Source: Sphingomonas panacis (GTDB taxonomy: Bacteria; Pseudomonadota; Alphaproteobacteria; Sphingomonadales; Sphingomonadaceae). Taken from it: a stretch of DNA of 64,000 bases. Shown piece by piece: positions 35,548 through 44,770 of the stretch. Each line of letters opens with the position of its first letter. The stretch's first letter is position 1. Under the pieces are notes generated by a model that saw only the letters and a program-made list of their open reading frames with translations, searched no databases and had not been told where the DNA came from. A program made the translations under genes and the position numbers. The stretch lies in the NCBI RefSeq assembly GCF_001717955.1, contig NZ_CP014168.1:2513501-2577500 (forward strand), given 5' to 3'.

Positions 35548-36852
35548 TCAGCTGGCGAGGCGGAGCGGTTCCGGCTCGCCCCATGCCTTGGGCGCGGGCT
35601 GATCGGGCCAGATGCCGCGCGTGTCATAGACCTGCTTGCCGATGCGCTCATCGAGCGGGACCGATTTGAACATGTCGTGATCGACCAGCACGATCATGAT
35701 GCCGCATTGCTCGATCGCGGAGTCGATGTCGATCAGGCCAGCGCCCGTGCCCGCGAAGGCGGCGGGCAGGGCGTTGGTATAGGGTTCGACCACGGCGATG
35801 CGGCTGCCGAAGCGGCGTGCCAGTTCGGTCGCGACCTTGAGCGCGGGGCTTTCGCGGAAATCGTCGATGTTCGCCTTGAACGCGAGGCCCAGGCAGGCGA
35901 CGCGCACGCCCGGCCGCGCCTCGATCAGCGCGGCGGCGCGCGCCACGACATACTCGATCTTGGCGTCGTTTACCTCGCGCGCGGTGCGGATCAGCGGCGA
36001 GTTTGCGGGATCGGCATGGACGAGGAACCACGGATCGACCGCGATGCAATGCCCGCCGACACCGGGGCCGGGCGACAGGATGTTGACGCGCGGATGGCGG
36101 TTGGCGAGGCGGATCACCTCCCACACATCGACCTCCATCGTATCGGCGAGCCGGCTCAGTTCGTTGGCGAAGGCGATGTTCACATCGCGGAAGGCGTTTT
36201 CGGTGAGCTTGGTCATTTCCGCGGCGCGGCTCGTCGTCGTCACGCAGGCACCGCGCACGAAGCGGCGGTAGAAGGTCAGTGCCTTGCGCGCGCACCGTGG
36301 GGTGATGCCGCCGATCACGCGGTCGTTGTCGATCAGCTCGACGAGGATGCGGCCGGGCAGCACGCGCTCCGGGCAATAGGCGATGGCGATGTCGGAGCCT
36401 TCTCCGGTCTTGCCGGGCACCTTGAGATCGGGGCGGAGCTGCGCGAGCAGATCGCGCACCTTCTCGGTGGTGCCGACCGGCGAGGTCGATTCGAGGATGA
36501 CGACGTCGCCCACCTTGAGCACCGCCGCGATCGTGGTGGCGGCGCGCAGCACATAGCCGATGTTGGGGGCATGATCGTCCGCGAACGGCGTCGGCACGGC
36601 GATGACGAACACGTCGGCCGGCTCGATCTCGGTCGCGGCGCGCAGCGTGCCGCGCGCGACGACGCCCGAGACGAGGCCGTCGAGATCGACCTCCTCGATA
36701 TGCACCTTGCCCGAATTGACCGTCTCGACGACGTGCGCGCTGACATCGATGCCGAGCACCTTGGCGCCGGTGCGCGCGATCACCGCGGCGGTGGGTAGCC
36801 CGATATATCCCAGACCGACGACGACGACCTTGAGTTCAGCATTGGAAACCAT
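35548..36852 (-). CDS. wecC: UDP-N-acetyl-D-mannosamine dehydrogenase (UDP-glucose/GDP-mannose DH family)
   Basis: 434 aa from ATG 36852 (AAGGA 9 bases upstream). NAD-binding VVVGLGYIGLPT at the start, ESTSPVGTT, the catalytic segment PGPGVGGHCIAVDPWFL with its Cys, and the C-terminal CLGLAFKANIDDFRESP. Pairing with wecB, overlapping by 17 bases, points to oxidation of UDP-ManNAc to UDP-ManNAcA; a UDP-glucose specificity is less likely. Confidence 0.9.
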   Translation of the reverse strand: MVSNAELKVVVVGLGYIGLPTAAVIARTGAKVLGIDVSAHVVETVNSGKVHIEEVDLDGLVSGVVARGTLRAATEIEPADVFVIAVPTPFADDHAPNIGYVLRAATTIAAVLKVGDVVILESTSPVGTTEKVRDLLAQLRPDLKVPGKTGEGSDIAIAYCPERVLPGRILVELIDNDRVIGGITPRCARKALTFYRRFVRGACVTTTSRAAEMTKLTENAFRDVNIAFANELSRLADTMEVDVWEVIRLANRHPRVNILSPGPGVGGHCIAVDPWFLVHADPANSPLIRTAREVNDAKIEYVVARAAALIEARPGVRVACLGLAFKANIDDFRESPALKVATELARRFGSRIAVVEPYTNALPAAFAGTGAGLIDIDSAIEQCGIMIVLVDHDMFKSVPLDERIGKQVYDTRGIWPDQPAPKAWGEPEPLRLAS

Positions 36853-37975
36853 CAGCGACGATCCTTGCAATCCGCTCGGATGCATGACCGTCGCCGAACG
36901 GGTTGTGGGCGCGGGCCATGACCGAATAGGCCTGCTTGTCGTCGAGGAGAGTTGATATTTCGGAAACGATTCGGTCGGAATCGGTCCCGATCAGCTTCGC
37001 GGTGCCCGCGATCACGCCTTCGGGGCGCTCCGTCGTCTCGCGCATGACGAGAACGGGCTTGGCGAGCGCGGGCGCTTCCTCCTGCACGCCGCCCGAATCG
37101 GTCAGCGCGATCTCGCACATGCCCAAAGCGCGGATGAAGTGCGGGTAATCGAGCGGTTCGATTCGCGCGACATTGGCGCGGTCGCCCAGCAGCGCGTCCA
37201 TCACCGAGACGACGTTGGGGTTGGGGTGGACCGGGAACAGCACCGCCGTATCGGGCCGGTCGGCGATTCGGCCGATCGCGCGGGCGATGCTTTCCATGCC
37301 GCCGCCGAAATTCTCGCGGCGGTGCGTGGTGACGAGGATCAGCCGCTTGCCCGCGAACCGCGCGGCGATCTCGTCGAGACCGGCGGCGAGCGACGGATCG
37401 GCATCGAGCTTGGCGCGAGTCGCGTGGAGCGCGTCGATCACGGTGTTGCCGGTGACGTGGATCGTGGCGGGCGCGATGTTCTCGCGGCGCAGCGCATCGG
37501 CGGCGGTTTCGGTCGGCGCGAAATGCTGATCGGCGATCGGCGCGACGATGCGGCGGTTTACTTCCTCGGGCCAGGGCTGGTATATATGGCCCGAGCGTAG
37601 GCCCGCCTCGACATGGCTGACGGGCACTTTCCTGTAATAGCCGGCGAGCGCGCCGACCATGGCGGTTGCGGTATCGCCCTGTACGATGACACGGTCGGGC
37701 TTCTCGGCGTCCATCACGCCGCCCAGCCCGGTCAGGAGCCGCGCGGTGAGCCGGTCGAGCGACTGGCCCGGCTCCATCAGGTCGAGGTCGATGTCCGGGG
37801 TGAGACCGGCGATCTCGAGAACCTGATCGAGCAGGCCGCGATGCTGGGCGGTGACGCAGGTCCGCACGACGAGGCCGGGCATGTTTTTGAGCGCGGCAAC
37901 GACGGGGAACAGCTTGATCGCCTCGGGCCGTGTGCCGAAGATGACGAGGACGGTGCGCGGCGTGGAGGTCTGCAT
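36836..37975 (-). CDS. wecB: UDP-N-acetylglucosamine 2-epimerase (non-hydrolysing)
   Basis: 379 aa. IFGTRPEAIKLFPVV at the N-terminus, VQGDTATAMVGALAGYY, HVEAGLRSG, PWPEEVNRR, THRRENFGGG and LTDSGGVQEEAP, the full set of family motifs. It interconverts UDP-GlcNAc and UDP-ManNAc, feeding WecC. Cytosolic, first gene of the pair; the region upstream (37976-38109) is divergent and should hold the promoter. Confidence 0.95.
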   Translation of the reverse strand: MQTSTPRTVLVIFGTRPEAIKLFPVVAALKNMPGLVVRTCVTAQHRGLLDQVLEIAGLTPDIDLDLMEPGQSLDRLTARLLTGLGGVMDAEKPDRVIVQGDTATAMVGALAGYYRKVPVSHVEAGLRSGHIYQPWPEEVNRRIVAPIADQHFAPTETAADALRRENIAPATIHVTGNTVIDALHATRAKLDADPSLAAGLDEIAARFAGKRLILVTTHRRENFGGGMESIARAIGRIADRPDTAVLFPVHPNPNVVSVMDALLGDRANVARIEPLDYPHFIRALGMCEIALTDSGGVQEEAPALAKPVLVMRETTERPEGVIAGTAKLIGTDSDRIVSEISTLLDDKQAYSVMARAHNPFGDGHASERIARIVADGFQC

Positions 37976-38109
37976 GGCGAAGCCTTTGCCGATCGAGCGT
38001 TAAGGACGGGCTAACCGCTCCTTCGTGACGAAGAATTCATGACCAAGCCGCCGCGGTCGGGAGTATGCGACCGCCATCCGTTTTTGGAACTCCGCCGGAG
38101 CCTGACCGC

Positions 38110-38295
38110 ATGAATATCGTGCAGCGCATTTCCTGCATCTTCGGGAAACATCACCGCGACCGCCACTCTGTCTGGCATGATGGCACCTCGTTTCGAGGCG
38201 TCTGCAAGGGATGTCGCGTGCAGATGGTGCGCGATTTCCACGGCTGGCATGTGCTGGGGAAGGAAGATCAGACGGCGGCGAAGCCGGGGGTCTGA
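38110..38295 (+). CDS. Small hypothetical protein with Cys pair
   Basis: 61 aa from ATG 38110 (GGAG 9 bases upstream): MNIVQRISCIFGKHHRDRHS onward. CKGC in the middle, with His/Asp/Arg-rich flanks and DFHGWHVL, could bind a metal. No family was recognised. Its 3' end overlaps the convergent ThiF-like gene by 28 bases. Confidence 0.6.
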   Translation: MNIVQRISCIFGKHHRDRHSVWHDGTSFRGVCKGCRVQMVRDFHGWHVLGKEDQTAAKPGV

Positions 38296-39053
38296 TCCGT
38301 GCGGCCGCCACAGCTCCGGCAGCCGGGGTCTTTGGGCAGGGCGATGGTGCGGAAGCGGAAGGCGAGCGCATCGACCAGCAGTAATTTACCGGCGCTGTCG
38401 TCACCGAAGCCGGTGATCGCGCGCAGCACTTCCAGCGCGGCGAGGCTGCCCATCACCCCCGCCATCGCGCCGAGCACGCCGGCTTCGGCGCAGCTCGTGT
38501 CGGGCCGGTCGGGATCGTCGCCGACGAAGCAGCGGTAGCAGGGCTTGTCCGCTTCCCAGCCACGGAACACCGCGAGTTGCCCCTCGAACTGCGCGACCGC
38601 CGCCGAGACGAGCGGCACGCGTGCCGCCAGCGCAGCATCGGCCACCGCGAGTCGCGCGGCGAAACTGTCGGTGCCGTCGAGCACGACGTCGGCACCGGCG
38701 ATCAGACCGGCGGCATTGCCGGCGTCGAGCCGCACCGCGCGCCCGGTCACGCGCACCGCCGGGTTGAGCCGCGCCACCGCCGCCGCCGCCGCCGCCACCT
38801 TGGCCGCGCCGACATCGTCGCCGCCGAAGATCGTCTGGCGCTGGAGATTGGAGAGATCGACGCGGTCGTCATCGATCAGGATCAGCTCGCCGACGCCCGC
38901 CGCCGCGAGATACTGGATGGCGGGCGATCCGATGCCGCCGGCGCCGATCACCGCCACGCGTGCGGCGCGCAGTTTCCTCTGCCCCGCGCCGCCGACCTCG
39001 CGCAGAACGATGTGGCGGGCGTAGCGGTCTAGCTCAGCGTCGGTCAGCGTCAT
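38268..39053 (-). CDS. HesA/MoeB/ThiF-family E1-like adenylyltransferase
   Basis: 261 aa. ATP-binding GAGGIGSPAIQYLAAAG, DDDRVDLSNLQRQ, and TSCAEAGVLG with the conserved Cys. Zinc is held by CYRC and the C-terminal CRSC. It adenylates the C-terminal Gly of a sulfur-carrier protein (MoaD or ThiS) for molybdopterin or thiamine synthesis. There is no rhodanese domain. Overlaps the next gene by ATGA. Confidence 0.9.
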   Translation of the reverse strand: MTLTDAELDRYARHIVLREVGGAGQRKLRAARVAVIGAGGIGSPAIQYLAAAGVGELILIDDDRVDLSNLQRQTIFGGDDVGAAKVAAAAAAVARLNPAVRVTGRAVRLDAGNAAGLIAGADVVLDGTDSFAARLAVADAALAARVPLVSAAVAQFEGQLAVFRGWEADKPCYRCFVGDDPDRPDTSCAEAGVLGAMAGVMGSLAALEVLRAITGFGDDSAGKLLLVDALAFRFRTIALPKDPGCRSCGGRTDQTPGFAAV

Positions 39054-39436
39054 CCCTGCCAGTCATAGACCAGAGTGGCGCGATACCACATCGCCGTCGG
39101 GCCATCGCTGAGATTGGCGCGTGCGAAGCTGGTGACGAGCCCGGCGCTATATTGCTCGACCGTCGGGCAATCGATCGCGCGCGGTACCGCGCGGCGCAGG
39201 ATTCCGTCCTGATCGACCAGCGCGGCGACATCGACCTTGACGACATAATGGCCGTCGGATGGCCTCTGCATCGCGCAGCGGCCGGCGGCGACCTCTCCGG
39301 CGACGAACTTGACGAGCGGCGCGGTGATGGTCGGCGCATCGACATAGGGGATCGGCGCGAGCCTCGACCAGTCGGTCGGCAAGGGCGGGAGCGCGTCGGT
39401 GGTCGCCTGAAACAGCAAGAGGAAGGCGAGCATCAC
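39050..39436 (-). CDS. Exported small protein, TonB-C-like fold possible
   Basis: 128 aa with a short hydrophobic N-terminus ([15 protein letters not shown]). The mature part ([20 protein letters not shown], then [19 protein letters not shown]) resembles the beta-alpha-beta arrangement of TonB C-terminal domains but is shorter, so this is a guess. Two Cys could form a disulfide. It is tightly packed between dut and the E1-like gene, with 4-base overlaps on both sides. Confidence 0.6.
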   Translation of the reverse strand: MMLAFLLLFQATTDALPPLPTDWSRLAPIPYVDAPTITAPLVKFVAGEVAAGRCAMQRPSDGHYVVKVDVAALVDQDGILRRAVPRAIDCPTVEQYSAGLVTSFARANLSDGPTAMWYRATLVYDWQG

Positions 39437-39882
39437 CGCCCGGTCGATCCGAACCCGCCGCTGCCCCGAGTCGTTTCGTCGAGATCATCGACTTCGCCGA
39501 GCGTCGCGCGCTGGACGGGGGCGGGGACGAGTTGCGCGATCCGGTCGCCGCGCGCGATCTCGAATGGTTCGTCGCCGAGATTGGCGAGAATGACCTTCAC
39601 TTCGCCGCGATAATCGCTGTCGATCGTGCCCGGCGTGTTGAGGCAGGTGACGCCGTATTTGAGCGCGAGGCCAGAGCGTGGCCGGACCTGCACCTCGAAC
39701 CCATAGGGAATCGCGATCGCGAAGCCGGTCGCGACCGCCGCGCGCGCGCCGGGCGCGAGCGTCAGCGCCTCCGCGGCGACAACGTCCATGCCGGCGGCAC
39801 CCTCCGTCGCATAGGCGGGCAGGGGCAGGCCCTTGCCGTGATCGAGACGCTTGATGCTGATGGTGATGGGCGGTGGACTCAT
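39433..39882 (-). CDS. dut: dUTP diphosphatase
   Basis: 149 aa. The five trimeric dUTPase motifs are present: [41 protein letters not shown], and [11 protein letters not shown] at the C-terminus. It hydrolyses dUTP to dUMP and PPi. ATG 39882 was chosen; another ATG at 39891 would add three residues. Lies in the conserved near-origin set with coaB. Confidence 0.96.
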   Translation of the reverse strand: MSPPPITISIKRLDHGKGLPLPAYATEGAAGMDVVAAEALTLAPGARAAVATGFAIAIPYGFEVQVRPRSGLALKYGVTCLNTPGTIDSDYRGEVKVILANLGDEPFEIARGDRIAQLVPAPVQRATLGEVDDLDETTRGSGGFGSTGR

Positions 39883-39928
39883 GGCGCGCATCTTAACGGT
39901 TGTGAGGGATTTGTCTAAGGCCGCGCGC

Positions 39929-40561
39929 TCATGCGCCCCCGGCGAGCGCCGCGAGGATTCGTTCGGAGAGCGCGTCGGCGACCGCCTGCTTGGACATGCG
40001 CGGCCAGCTTTCCACCCCCGATGCGGTGACGATGTGGACGGCATTGTCGGCGCCGCCCATCACGTCGCCCGACACGTCGTTGGCGACGATCCAGTCGACC
40101 GCCTTGCGCTCGCGCTTGGCCGTGGCGTGTTCGATGACGCGCTCGGTCTCGGCGGCGAAGCCGATCAGCAGGCGCGGGCGCTCGGGGCTTTGCGCGAGGC
40201 CGGCGAGGATGTCGGGGTTCTCGACGAGCTGGAGGATGGGCGTGCCGGCGCCCTTCTTGATCTTCTGCGCGGTGCTTTCGACACGCCAGTCGGCGACGGC
40301 GGCGACCAGCACGGCGGCGTCGGCGGGGAGCGCCGCCTTGACGGCGGCGGCCATGTCGCGCGCGGTTTCGACGTCGATGCGGTCGACGTTGGGCGGCGTT
40401 GGCAGTGTCACCGGGCCGGCGATGAGCGTGACTCGCGCGCCGCGCTCGGCAAGCGCGCCGGCGATCGCGAAGCCCTGTTTGCCCGACGAGCGGTTGGCGA
40501 TGTAGCGGACCGGATCGATCGGTTCGTGAGTTGGGCCGGCGGTGATGAGGATGTGGACCAT
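39929..40561 (-). CDS. coaB: Phosphopantothenate-cysteine ligase (CoaB half of CoaBC)
   Basis: 210 aa. Begins [20 protein letters not shown], followed by [14 protein letters not shown], the nucleotide-binding segment that starts the CoaB domain of bifunctional Coa[11 protein letters not shown] and KIKKG follow. It joins 4'-phosphopantothenate to Cys using CTP. In most bacteria it is fused to CoaC. Here it is a separate reading frame whose ATG lies 3 bases from palindromic repeat D2, so its ribosome-binding region is repeat sequence (GGGGCGA). Confidence 0.93.
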   Translation of the reverse strand: MVHILITAGPTHEPIDPVRYIANRSSGKQGFAIAGALAERGARVTLIAGPVTLPTPPNVDRIDVETARDMAAAVKAALPADAAVLVAAVADWRVESTAQKIKKGAGTPILQLVENPDILAGLAQSPERPRLLIGFAAETERVIEHATAKRERKAVDWIVANDVSGDVMGGADNAVHIVTASGVESWPRMSKQAVADALSERILAALAGGA

Positions 40562-40564
40562 TAT

Positions 40565-40652
40565 CGTCGCCCCGGCGCAGGCCGGGGCCGCTGCGTAGCT
40601 TGGCGGGCCGATTGCCCCACACCCAGCGGCCCCGGCCTGCGCCGGGGCGACG
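40565..40652. repeat. Palindromic intergenic repeat, family D, copy 2
   Basis: 88 bases, same arms and similar loop (GCTTGGCG, GATTGCCC, CACA) as the copy at 28816. It occupies nearly the whole gap between coaC and coaB. Confidence 0.88.
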
Positions 40653-40664
40653 AGTTTCGCTTCG

Positions 40665-41195
40665 TCACGCGAGCGCGGCCTGTATCGCCGCCAGAATCGC
40701 GTCCGGTTCCGGCAACCGCCCGGCGCCGAATTCGCCGCAGGCCATCGGGCCTTCGTCGGGTTCCAGCACGGTCAGCCCGTCGCCGCGCAGCGTCGCGACG
40801 TTGCGGCGAGTCGCGGGGTGGCCCCACATCCGCACGTTCATCGCCGGTGCGACCAGCACCGGCTTGTCGGTGGCGAGCAGCACCGTCGTCGCGAGATCAT
40901 CGGCGATGCCGGCGACCATCTTCGCCATCAGATCGGCGGTGGCGGGGGCGACGACGATCAGGTCGGCCTCGCGGCTGAGCTGGATGTGGCCCATCTCGGC
41001 CTCGTCCTTGAGATCCCACAGCGAGGTGAACACCGGATTCTCGGACAACGCCGCCAGCGTCATCGGCGTGACGAAGTGCTGCGCGGCGGCGGTGGGTACG
41101 CAGCGCACCGCGATGCCCGCCTTGCGGCACAGCCGGATCAGTTCACACGCCTTGTAGGCGGCGATGCCGCCGCCGATGATGAGCAGGATCTTCAC
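40665..41195 (-). CDS. coaC: Phosphopantothenoylcysteine decarboxylase (CoaC half of CoaBC)
   Basis: 176 aa from GTG 41195, overlapping the upstream membrane-protein stop as GTGA. Flavoprotein fold: IGGGIAAYKACELIR, the FMN-linked SREADLIVVAPATADLMAKM, APAMNVRMW, and MACGEFGAGRLPEPD with the catalytic Cys. It decarboxylates 4'-phosphopantothenoylcysteine. The protein stops where a linker to CoaB would begin. Confidence 0.93.
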   Translation of the reverse strand: MKILLIIGGGIAAYKACELIRLCRKAGIAVRCVPTAAAQHFVTPMTLAALSENPVFTSLWDLKDEAEMGHIQLSREADLIVVAPATADLMAKMVAGIADDLATTVLLATDKPVLVAPAMNVRMWGHPATRRNVATLRGDGLTVLEPDEGPMACGEFGAGRLPEPDAILAAIQAALA

Positions 41196-42295
41196 CGCAC
41201 CACCCGGGTTACCGTGATCCGCCGGCGCGCTGCGGCGACACGCACCAGATCGCGCAGGCCATCGGGCACGAAGGCGAGGCCGACGAGGAGCGTGGGGGCG
41301 ATCATCAGCCCCCAATAGAAGGTGTCGACGCGCGCGAACAGCGCGATCAGCACCGCGTAAGCGACCAAGGTCACCGTCACGCGCAACCCGAGATCGTTCT
41401 CCCACGCCGCCCAGCCCGCCAGCGCGAGCGCGACCAATGGCGCCGCCACCACCAGCGGAAACAGCGTCAGCACGGTCGATACCGCGATCGCCCCGGCGAA
41501 GAAGCCGAAGCCGAGCATTCCGGCCCAGCCCGGCGAAGCCGGATCGGTGGCATGTACGACCTGCCCGACGGCATGCGCGTGCAGCGCGACCACCACCGCA
41601 AACACACCGAGCGTCGCGCCCCAGCCGATGGCTTCGCGCCGCTGGCCCTGCACCAGCGCGAGCGCCGCCATGATCGCGACGTACAACGCCGCCGTCTCGC
41701 GGATCAGCATCGCCATCATCCCGAACGCCACCGCCTCGACCCAGCGACCCGGTTTGCGCAGCGCGAGCGACAAGGCGATCAGCAGCCCGGCCCAGATTTC
41801 ATGGAACGCGGCGAGATCGCTCTGCACGAAGCCGAGCATCCCGCCGGCGAGCAGCATCAGCGCGGCCACCAGCGGCAGCCGCCGCGCGAAGGCATCGCGC
41901 AGCCGAAAGCCCCACGCCACGAACACGCCGAGCGCCAGCACGTCGAGCAACGCCACGATCGCATCATGCGGCAGTGCCGCCTCGATCACCGCCAGAGTCG
42001 GCAAGCGGAAGGTGACGAAGGGCTTGAGCGGAAAATCGCCAGCGCGAAGCGACCGTGCCGCGACGCTGTAATAATCGCCGCCGGCGCGAACCCCCTCGAC
42101 GATCGTCTGGTAGAGATTGAGATCGGTCTGCGCCGGATCGGCCGGCGCATCCACGGACGCTGGCACCGCCAGCGCGAACAGGCTCGCCGCGATCAGCAGC
42201 GCCAGCCCGGCGAGCACCAGCCGCGCCTGCGCCCGGCTCAGCCGCGCGAAGCGGCTGGGGGCGGCAAGCCAGAGCGGGGCGAGCGGGCGCGACAC
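41192..42295 (-). CDS. Multi-pass membrane protein of unknown function
   Basis: 367 aa from GTG 42295, about ten membrane spans. The first periplasmic loop (DLNLYQTIVEGVRAGGDYYS onward, with RLPTLAVIE) resembles GT-C glycosyltransferase or PMT-like architecture, but no catalytic motif could be fixed. It is 4 bases after ubiB and overlaps coaC, hence part of the near-origin operon. Confidence 0.75.
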   Translation of the reverse strand: MSRPLAPLWLAAPSRFARLSRAQARLVLAGLALLIAASLFALAVPASVDAPADPAQTDLNLYQTIVEGVRAGGDYYSVAARSLRAGDFPLKPFVTFRLPTLAVIEAALPHDAIVALLDVLALGVFVAWGFRLRDAFARRLPLVAALMLLAGGMLGFVQSDLAAFHEIWAGLLIALSLALRKPGRWVEAVAFGMMAMLIRETAALYVAIMAALALVQGQRREAIGWGATLGVFAVVVALHAHAVGQVVHATDPASPGWAGMLGFGFFAGAIAVSTVLTLFPLVVAAPLVALALAGWAAWENDLGLRVTVTLVAYAVLIALFARVDTFYWGLMIAPTLLVGLAFVPDGLRDLVRVAAARRRITVTRVVR

Positions 42296-42299
42296 CGTG

Positions 42300-43853
42300 T
42301 CAGTGCAGCGCCAGCCAGGCGGCGGCGAAGCTGGCGCTCGCGCTCACCACCGCGACCAGCACGTAGCGTAGCGCGACGTGCCGGCCCGAGCCGAGCACAG
42401 CGATCGGCTTCATCGGCGGTTCGGGCGGGGCGCCGCCGGGGGTGGGGAAGTGCCGTTCGATGTTGCGCACGAGTTCGGGGATCCGCGCGAGCGTGCGCAG
42501 ATCGGTGATGAGCCGGTCCGCGACCGCCGCCTCGGGGCCGAGTTCGGTGCGAATCCATTCGCGCACGAACGGCGCTGCGGTGTCCCACAGGTTGATATCG
42601 GGATCGAGGCTGGTCGCGACGCCCTCGACCATCACCATCGTCTTTTGCAACAGCAGCAGATGCGGCTGCGTGCGCATGTCGAAATCGCGGGTGATGTTGA
42701 ACAGGCTGTCGAGCATCATACCGATCGACATGTCCTTCACCGCGAGGCCGCGCATCGGCTCGCCGACCGCGCGCAAGGCCGTCGCGAACTCGGCGACATT
42801 ATGGTGCGCGGGTACGTAGCCCGCCTCGAAATGAATCTCGGCGACGCGTTTGTAGTTGCCGGTGATGAGCCCGTAGAGGATTTCGGCGAGCCAGACGCGC
42901 GCGCGCCGGTCGATCCGGCCCATGATGCCGAAGTCGATCGCCGCGATCCGCCCTTGCCCGTTGGCGCCCGGCAGCGCGAACAGATTGCCCTGGTGCATGT
43001 CGGCGTGGAAGAAGCCCTCCGCGATCGCCTGGCGCAAGAAGGCGTGGACGAGCGTGTTGGCGAGCTTGGGCAGATCATAGCCGGCCTCGACCAGCGCGGC
43101 GCGGTTCGACAGTTTGATGCCGTCGATCCATTCGAGCGTCAGCACCTTGCCGGTGGTGCGCTGCCAGTCGATCTTGGGAACGACGAAATCGGGTTCGGCC
43201 GTCATCGCATCGGCGAGTTCGGACGCCGAGGCGCCTTCGCGGCGGAAATCGAGTTCGCGCGCGGTCCAGCGTTTGAAGGTGGCGATGACGAGGCGCGGGC
43301 GCAGCCGGGCGAGTTCGCCGCCCATCGCTTCTATTTGTGCGGCGGCCCATTCATAGGTGTCGATCGCGCGGGCGAAATCGTCCTCGACGCCGGGGCGCAG
43401 CACTTTCACCGCGACGTGACGTCCGTCGGTGGTGACGGCGCGGTGGACTTGCGCGATCGAGGCGGCGCCGACCGGCACCGGATCGATCGAGGCGAACAAG
43501 GTGGCCGGATCGCGCTGGAACGCCTTCGCCATCGCGGCGTGGATCGTCTCATACGGGAGCGGCGGCAGCGCGTCCTGCAAGCGCAGCAGATCATGCGCGG
43601 CGGCGTCACCGACGATGTCGGGCCGGGTCGCGAGCGTCTGGCCGAGCTTGACCGCGGCCGGGCCGATCGCGTGGAAGGCATCGGCATAGCGCGGCGTCGC
43701 CGGCACGCGCGCGCCGAGCCGTGCGATCCGCACCAGCCGGCGTACCGGGGTGGGGGTATTGGGATCGCGCTCGATCCCCTGCAACGCGCCGTGCCGGGCG
43801 AGGATGCGGCCCCATTTGAGGAGCCGCCAGAGGTGGACGGTGGGGGCGGTCAC
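42300..43853 (-). CDS. ubiB: Ubiquinone biosynthesis protein UbiB (ABC1/ADCK kinase-like)
   Basis: 517 aa from GTG 43853. KxGQ motif in AVKLGQTLATRPDI, the Ala-rich loop in VPVGAASIAQVHRA, Lys in VAVKVLRPG, HADMHQGNLF and IDFGIMG, and a C-terminal membrane helix. It is an atypical kinase/ATPase needed for ubiquinone synthesis. The start was chosen because GGGAGGGG lies 9 bases upstream; that sequence is the arm of palindromic repeat F. Confidence 0.93.
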   Translation of the reverse strand: MTAPTVHLWRLLKWGRILARHGALQGIERDPNTPTPVRRLVRIARLGARVPATPRYADAFHAIGPAAVKLGQTLATRPDIVGDAAAHDLLRLQDALPPLPYETIHAAMAKAFQRDPATLFASIDPVPVGAASIAQVHRAVTTDGRHVAVKVLRPGVEDDFARAIDTYEWAAAQIEAMGGELARLRPRLVIATFKRWTARELDFRREGASASELADAMTAEPDFVVPKIDWQRTTGKVLTLEWIDGIKLSNRAALVEAGYDLPKLANTLVHAFLRQAIAEGFFHADMHQGNLFALPGANGQGRIAAIDFGIMGRIDRRARVWLAEILYGLITGNYKRVAEIHFEAGYVPAHHNVAEFATALRAVGEPMRGLAVKDMSIGMMLDSLFNITRDFDMRTQPHLLLLQKTMVMVEGVATSLDPDINLWDTAAPFVREWIRTELGPEAAVADRLITDLRTLARIPELVRNIERHFPTPGGAPPEPPMKPIAVLGSGRHVALRYVLVAVVSASASFAAAWLALH

Positions 43854-43861
43854 GACTTTGA

Positions 43862-43965
43862 TCCCCTCCCTGAAAGGGAGGGGCTGGGGGTGGGTTGGCT
43901 TGAGGCGGTCGTACCGTTTCCACGCGGGCCGACCCACCCCCGACCCCTCCCTTCGAGGGAGGGGA
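43862..43965. repeat. Palindromic intergenic repeat, family F
   Basis: Nested inverted repeats CCCCTCCCTGAAAGGGAGGGG at one end, CCCCTCCCTTCGAGGGAGGGG at the other, plus GGGGGTGGGTTGGC / GCCGACCCACCCCC inside, between ubiE and ubiB. Confidence 0.8.
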
Positions 43966-43983
43966 GACAGCGATGTACCACGC

Positions 43984-44715
43984 TCAAATCTTCCAGCCGC
44001 TGTGGATTGCAACCAGCCCGCCGAGCATCGGCTCGACGTTCGTGTTCACGAAGCCCGCGTCGCGGATCATCGCCTCGAAGGTCGGCATGTCGGGGAAGCG
44101 GCGGATCGATTCGATCAGATAGCGGTAGCTGTCGGCATCGCCCGCCAGCAGCTTGCCGAGTTGCGGCACCATCTTGTGCGAATAGGCGTCATACGCCTCG
44201 GCGAAACCCGGCCACACCGTCGTCGAGAATTCGAGGCAGAAGAAGCGACCGCCACGCCGCAGCACGCGGTGCGCCTCGCGCAGCGCCTTGGGGATATCGG
44301 TCACGTTGCGGATGCCGAACGCGATCGTATAGGCGTCGAAGAAGCGGTCGGGGAATTGCAGCGTCTCGGCGTTGGCTTCGGTCCAGACCAGGCCGTCTAT
44401 CCCACGCTTGGCGGCGCGTTCCATGCCGACCGCGAGCATCTCGGGATTGATGTCCGCGACCGTGACCGACGCGCCCGACGTTTCCAGCCGGAACGCGATG
44501 TCGCCGGTGCCGCCCGCCATGTCGAGGATCTGCTCGCCCTCGCGCGGCTTCACGCGGCGCACGAAGCGATCCTTCCAGAGCCGGTGCATGCCGCCCGACA
44601 TGGCATCGTTCATCAGATCATATTTCGCGGCGACGTTCGAGAAGACGCCGCCGACGCGGGCGGTCTTCTCGGCGGCGGGGATGTCTTCATAGCCAAAGGA
44701 TACGGTATCGGTCAT
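43984..44715 (-). CDS. ubiE: Ubiquinone/menaquinone C-methyltransferase UbiE
   Basis: 243 aa. SAM-binding ILDMAGGTGDIAFRL, UbiE signature YDLMNDAMSGGMHRLWKD, AFGIRNVTDIPKALREAHRVL and the C-terminal GGLVAIHSGWKI. It methylates the benzoquinol ring in ubiquinone synthesis. First gene of the ubiE-ubiB run and divergent from mutM. Confidence 0.96.
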   Translation of the reverse strand: MTDTVSFGYEDIPAAEKTARVGGVFSNVAAKYDLMNDAMSGGMHRLWKDRFVRRVKPREGEQILDMAGGTGDIAFRLETSGASVTVADINPEMLAVGMERAAKRGIDGLVWTEANAETLQFPDRFFDAYTIAFGIRNVTDIPKALREAHRVLRRGGRFFCLEFSTTVWPGFAEAYDAYSHKMVPQLGKLLAGDADSYRYLIESIRRFPDMPTFEAMIRDAGFVNTNVEPMLGGLVAIHSGWKI

Positions 44716-44770
44716 CGCGCCGCTCTAGCGGGCGCTTGTGGCGCGGGCAAACGCAACCTAGCTGATGGCG

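Noticed and set aside
35195..35602. 135-codon frame in the gap before the priming transferase
   Set aside because: No ribosome-binding site, no domain, and it runs into wecC; unlike real protein.
42378..44450. 690-codon plus-strand open frame
   Set aside because: Antisense to ubiB and ubiE, which have all family motifs. Long antisense frames are expected in GC-rich DNA.
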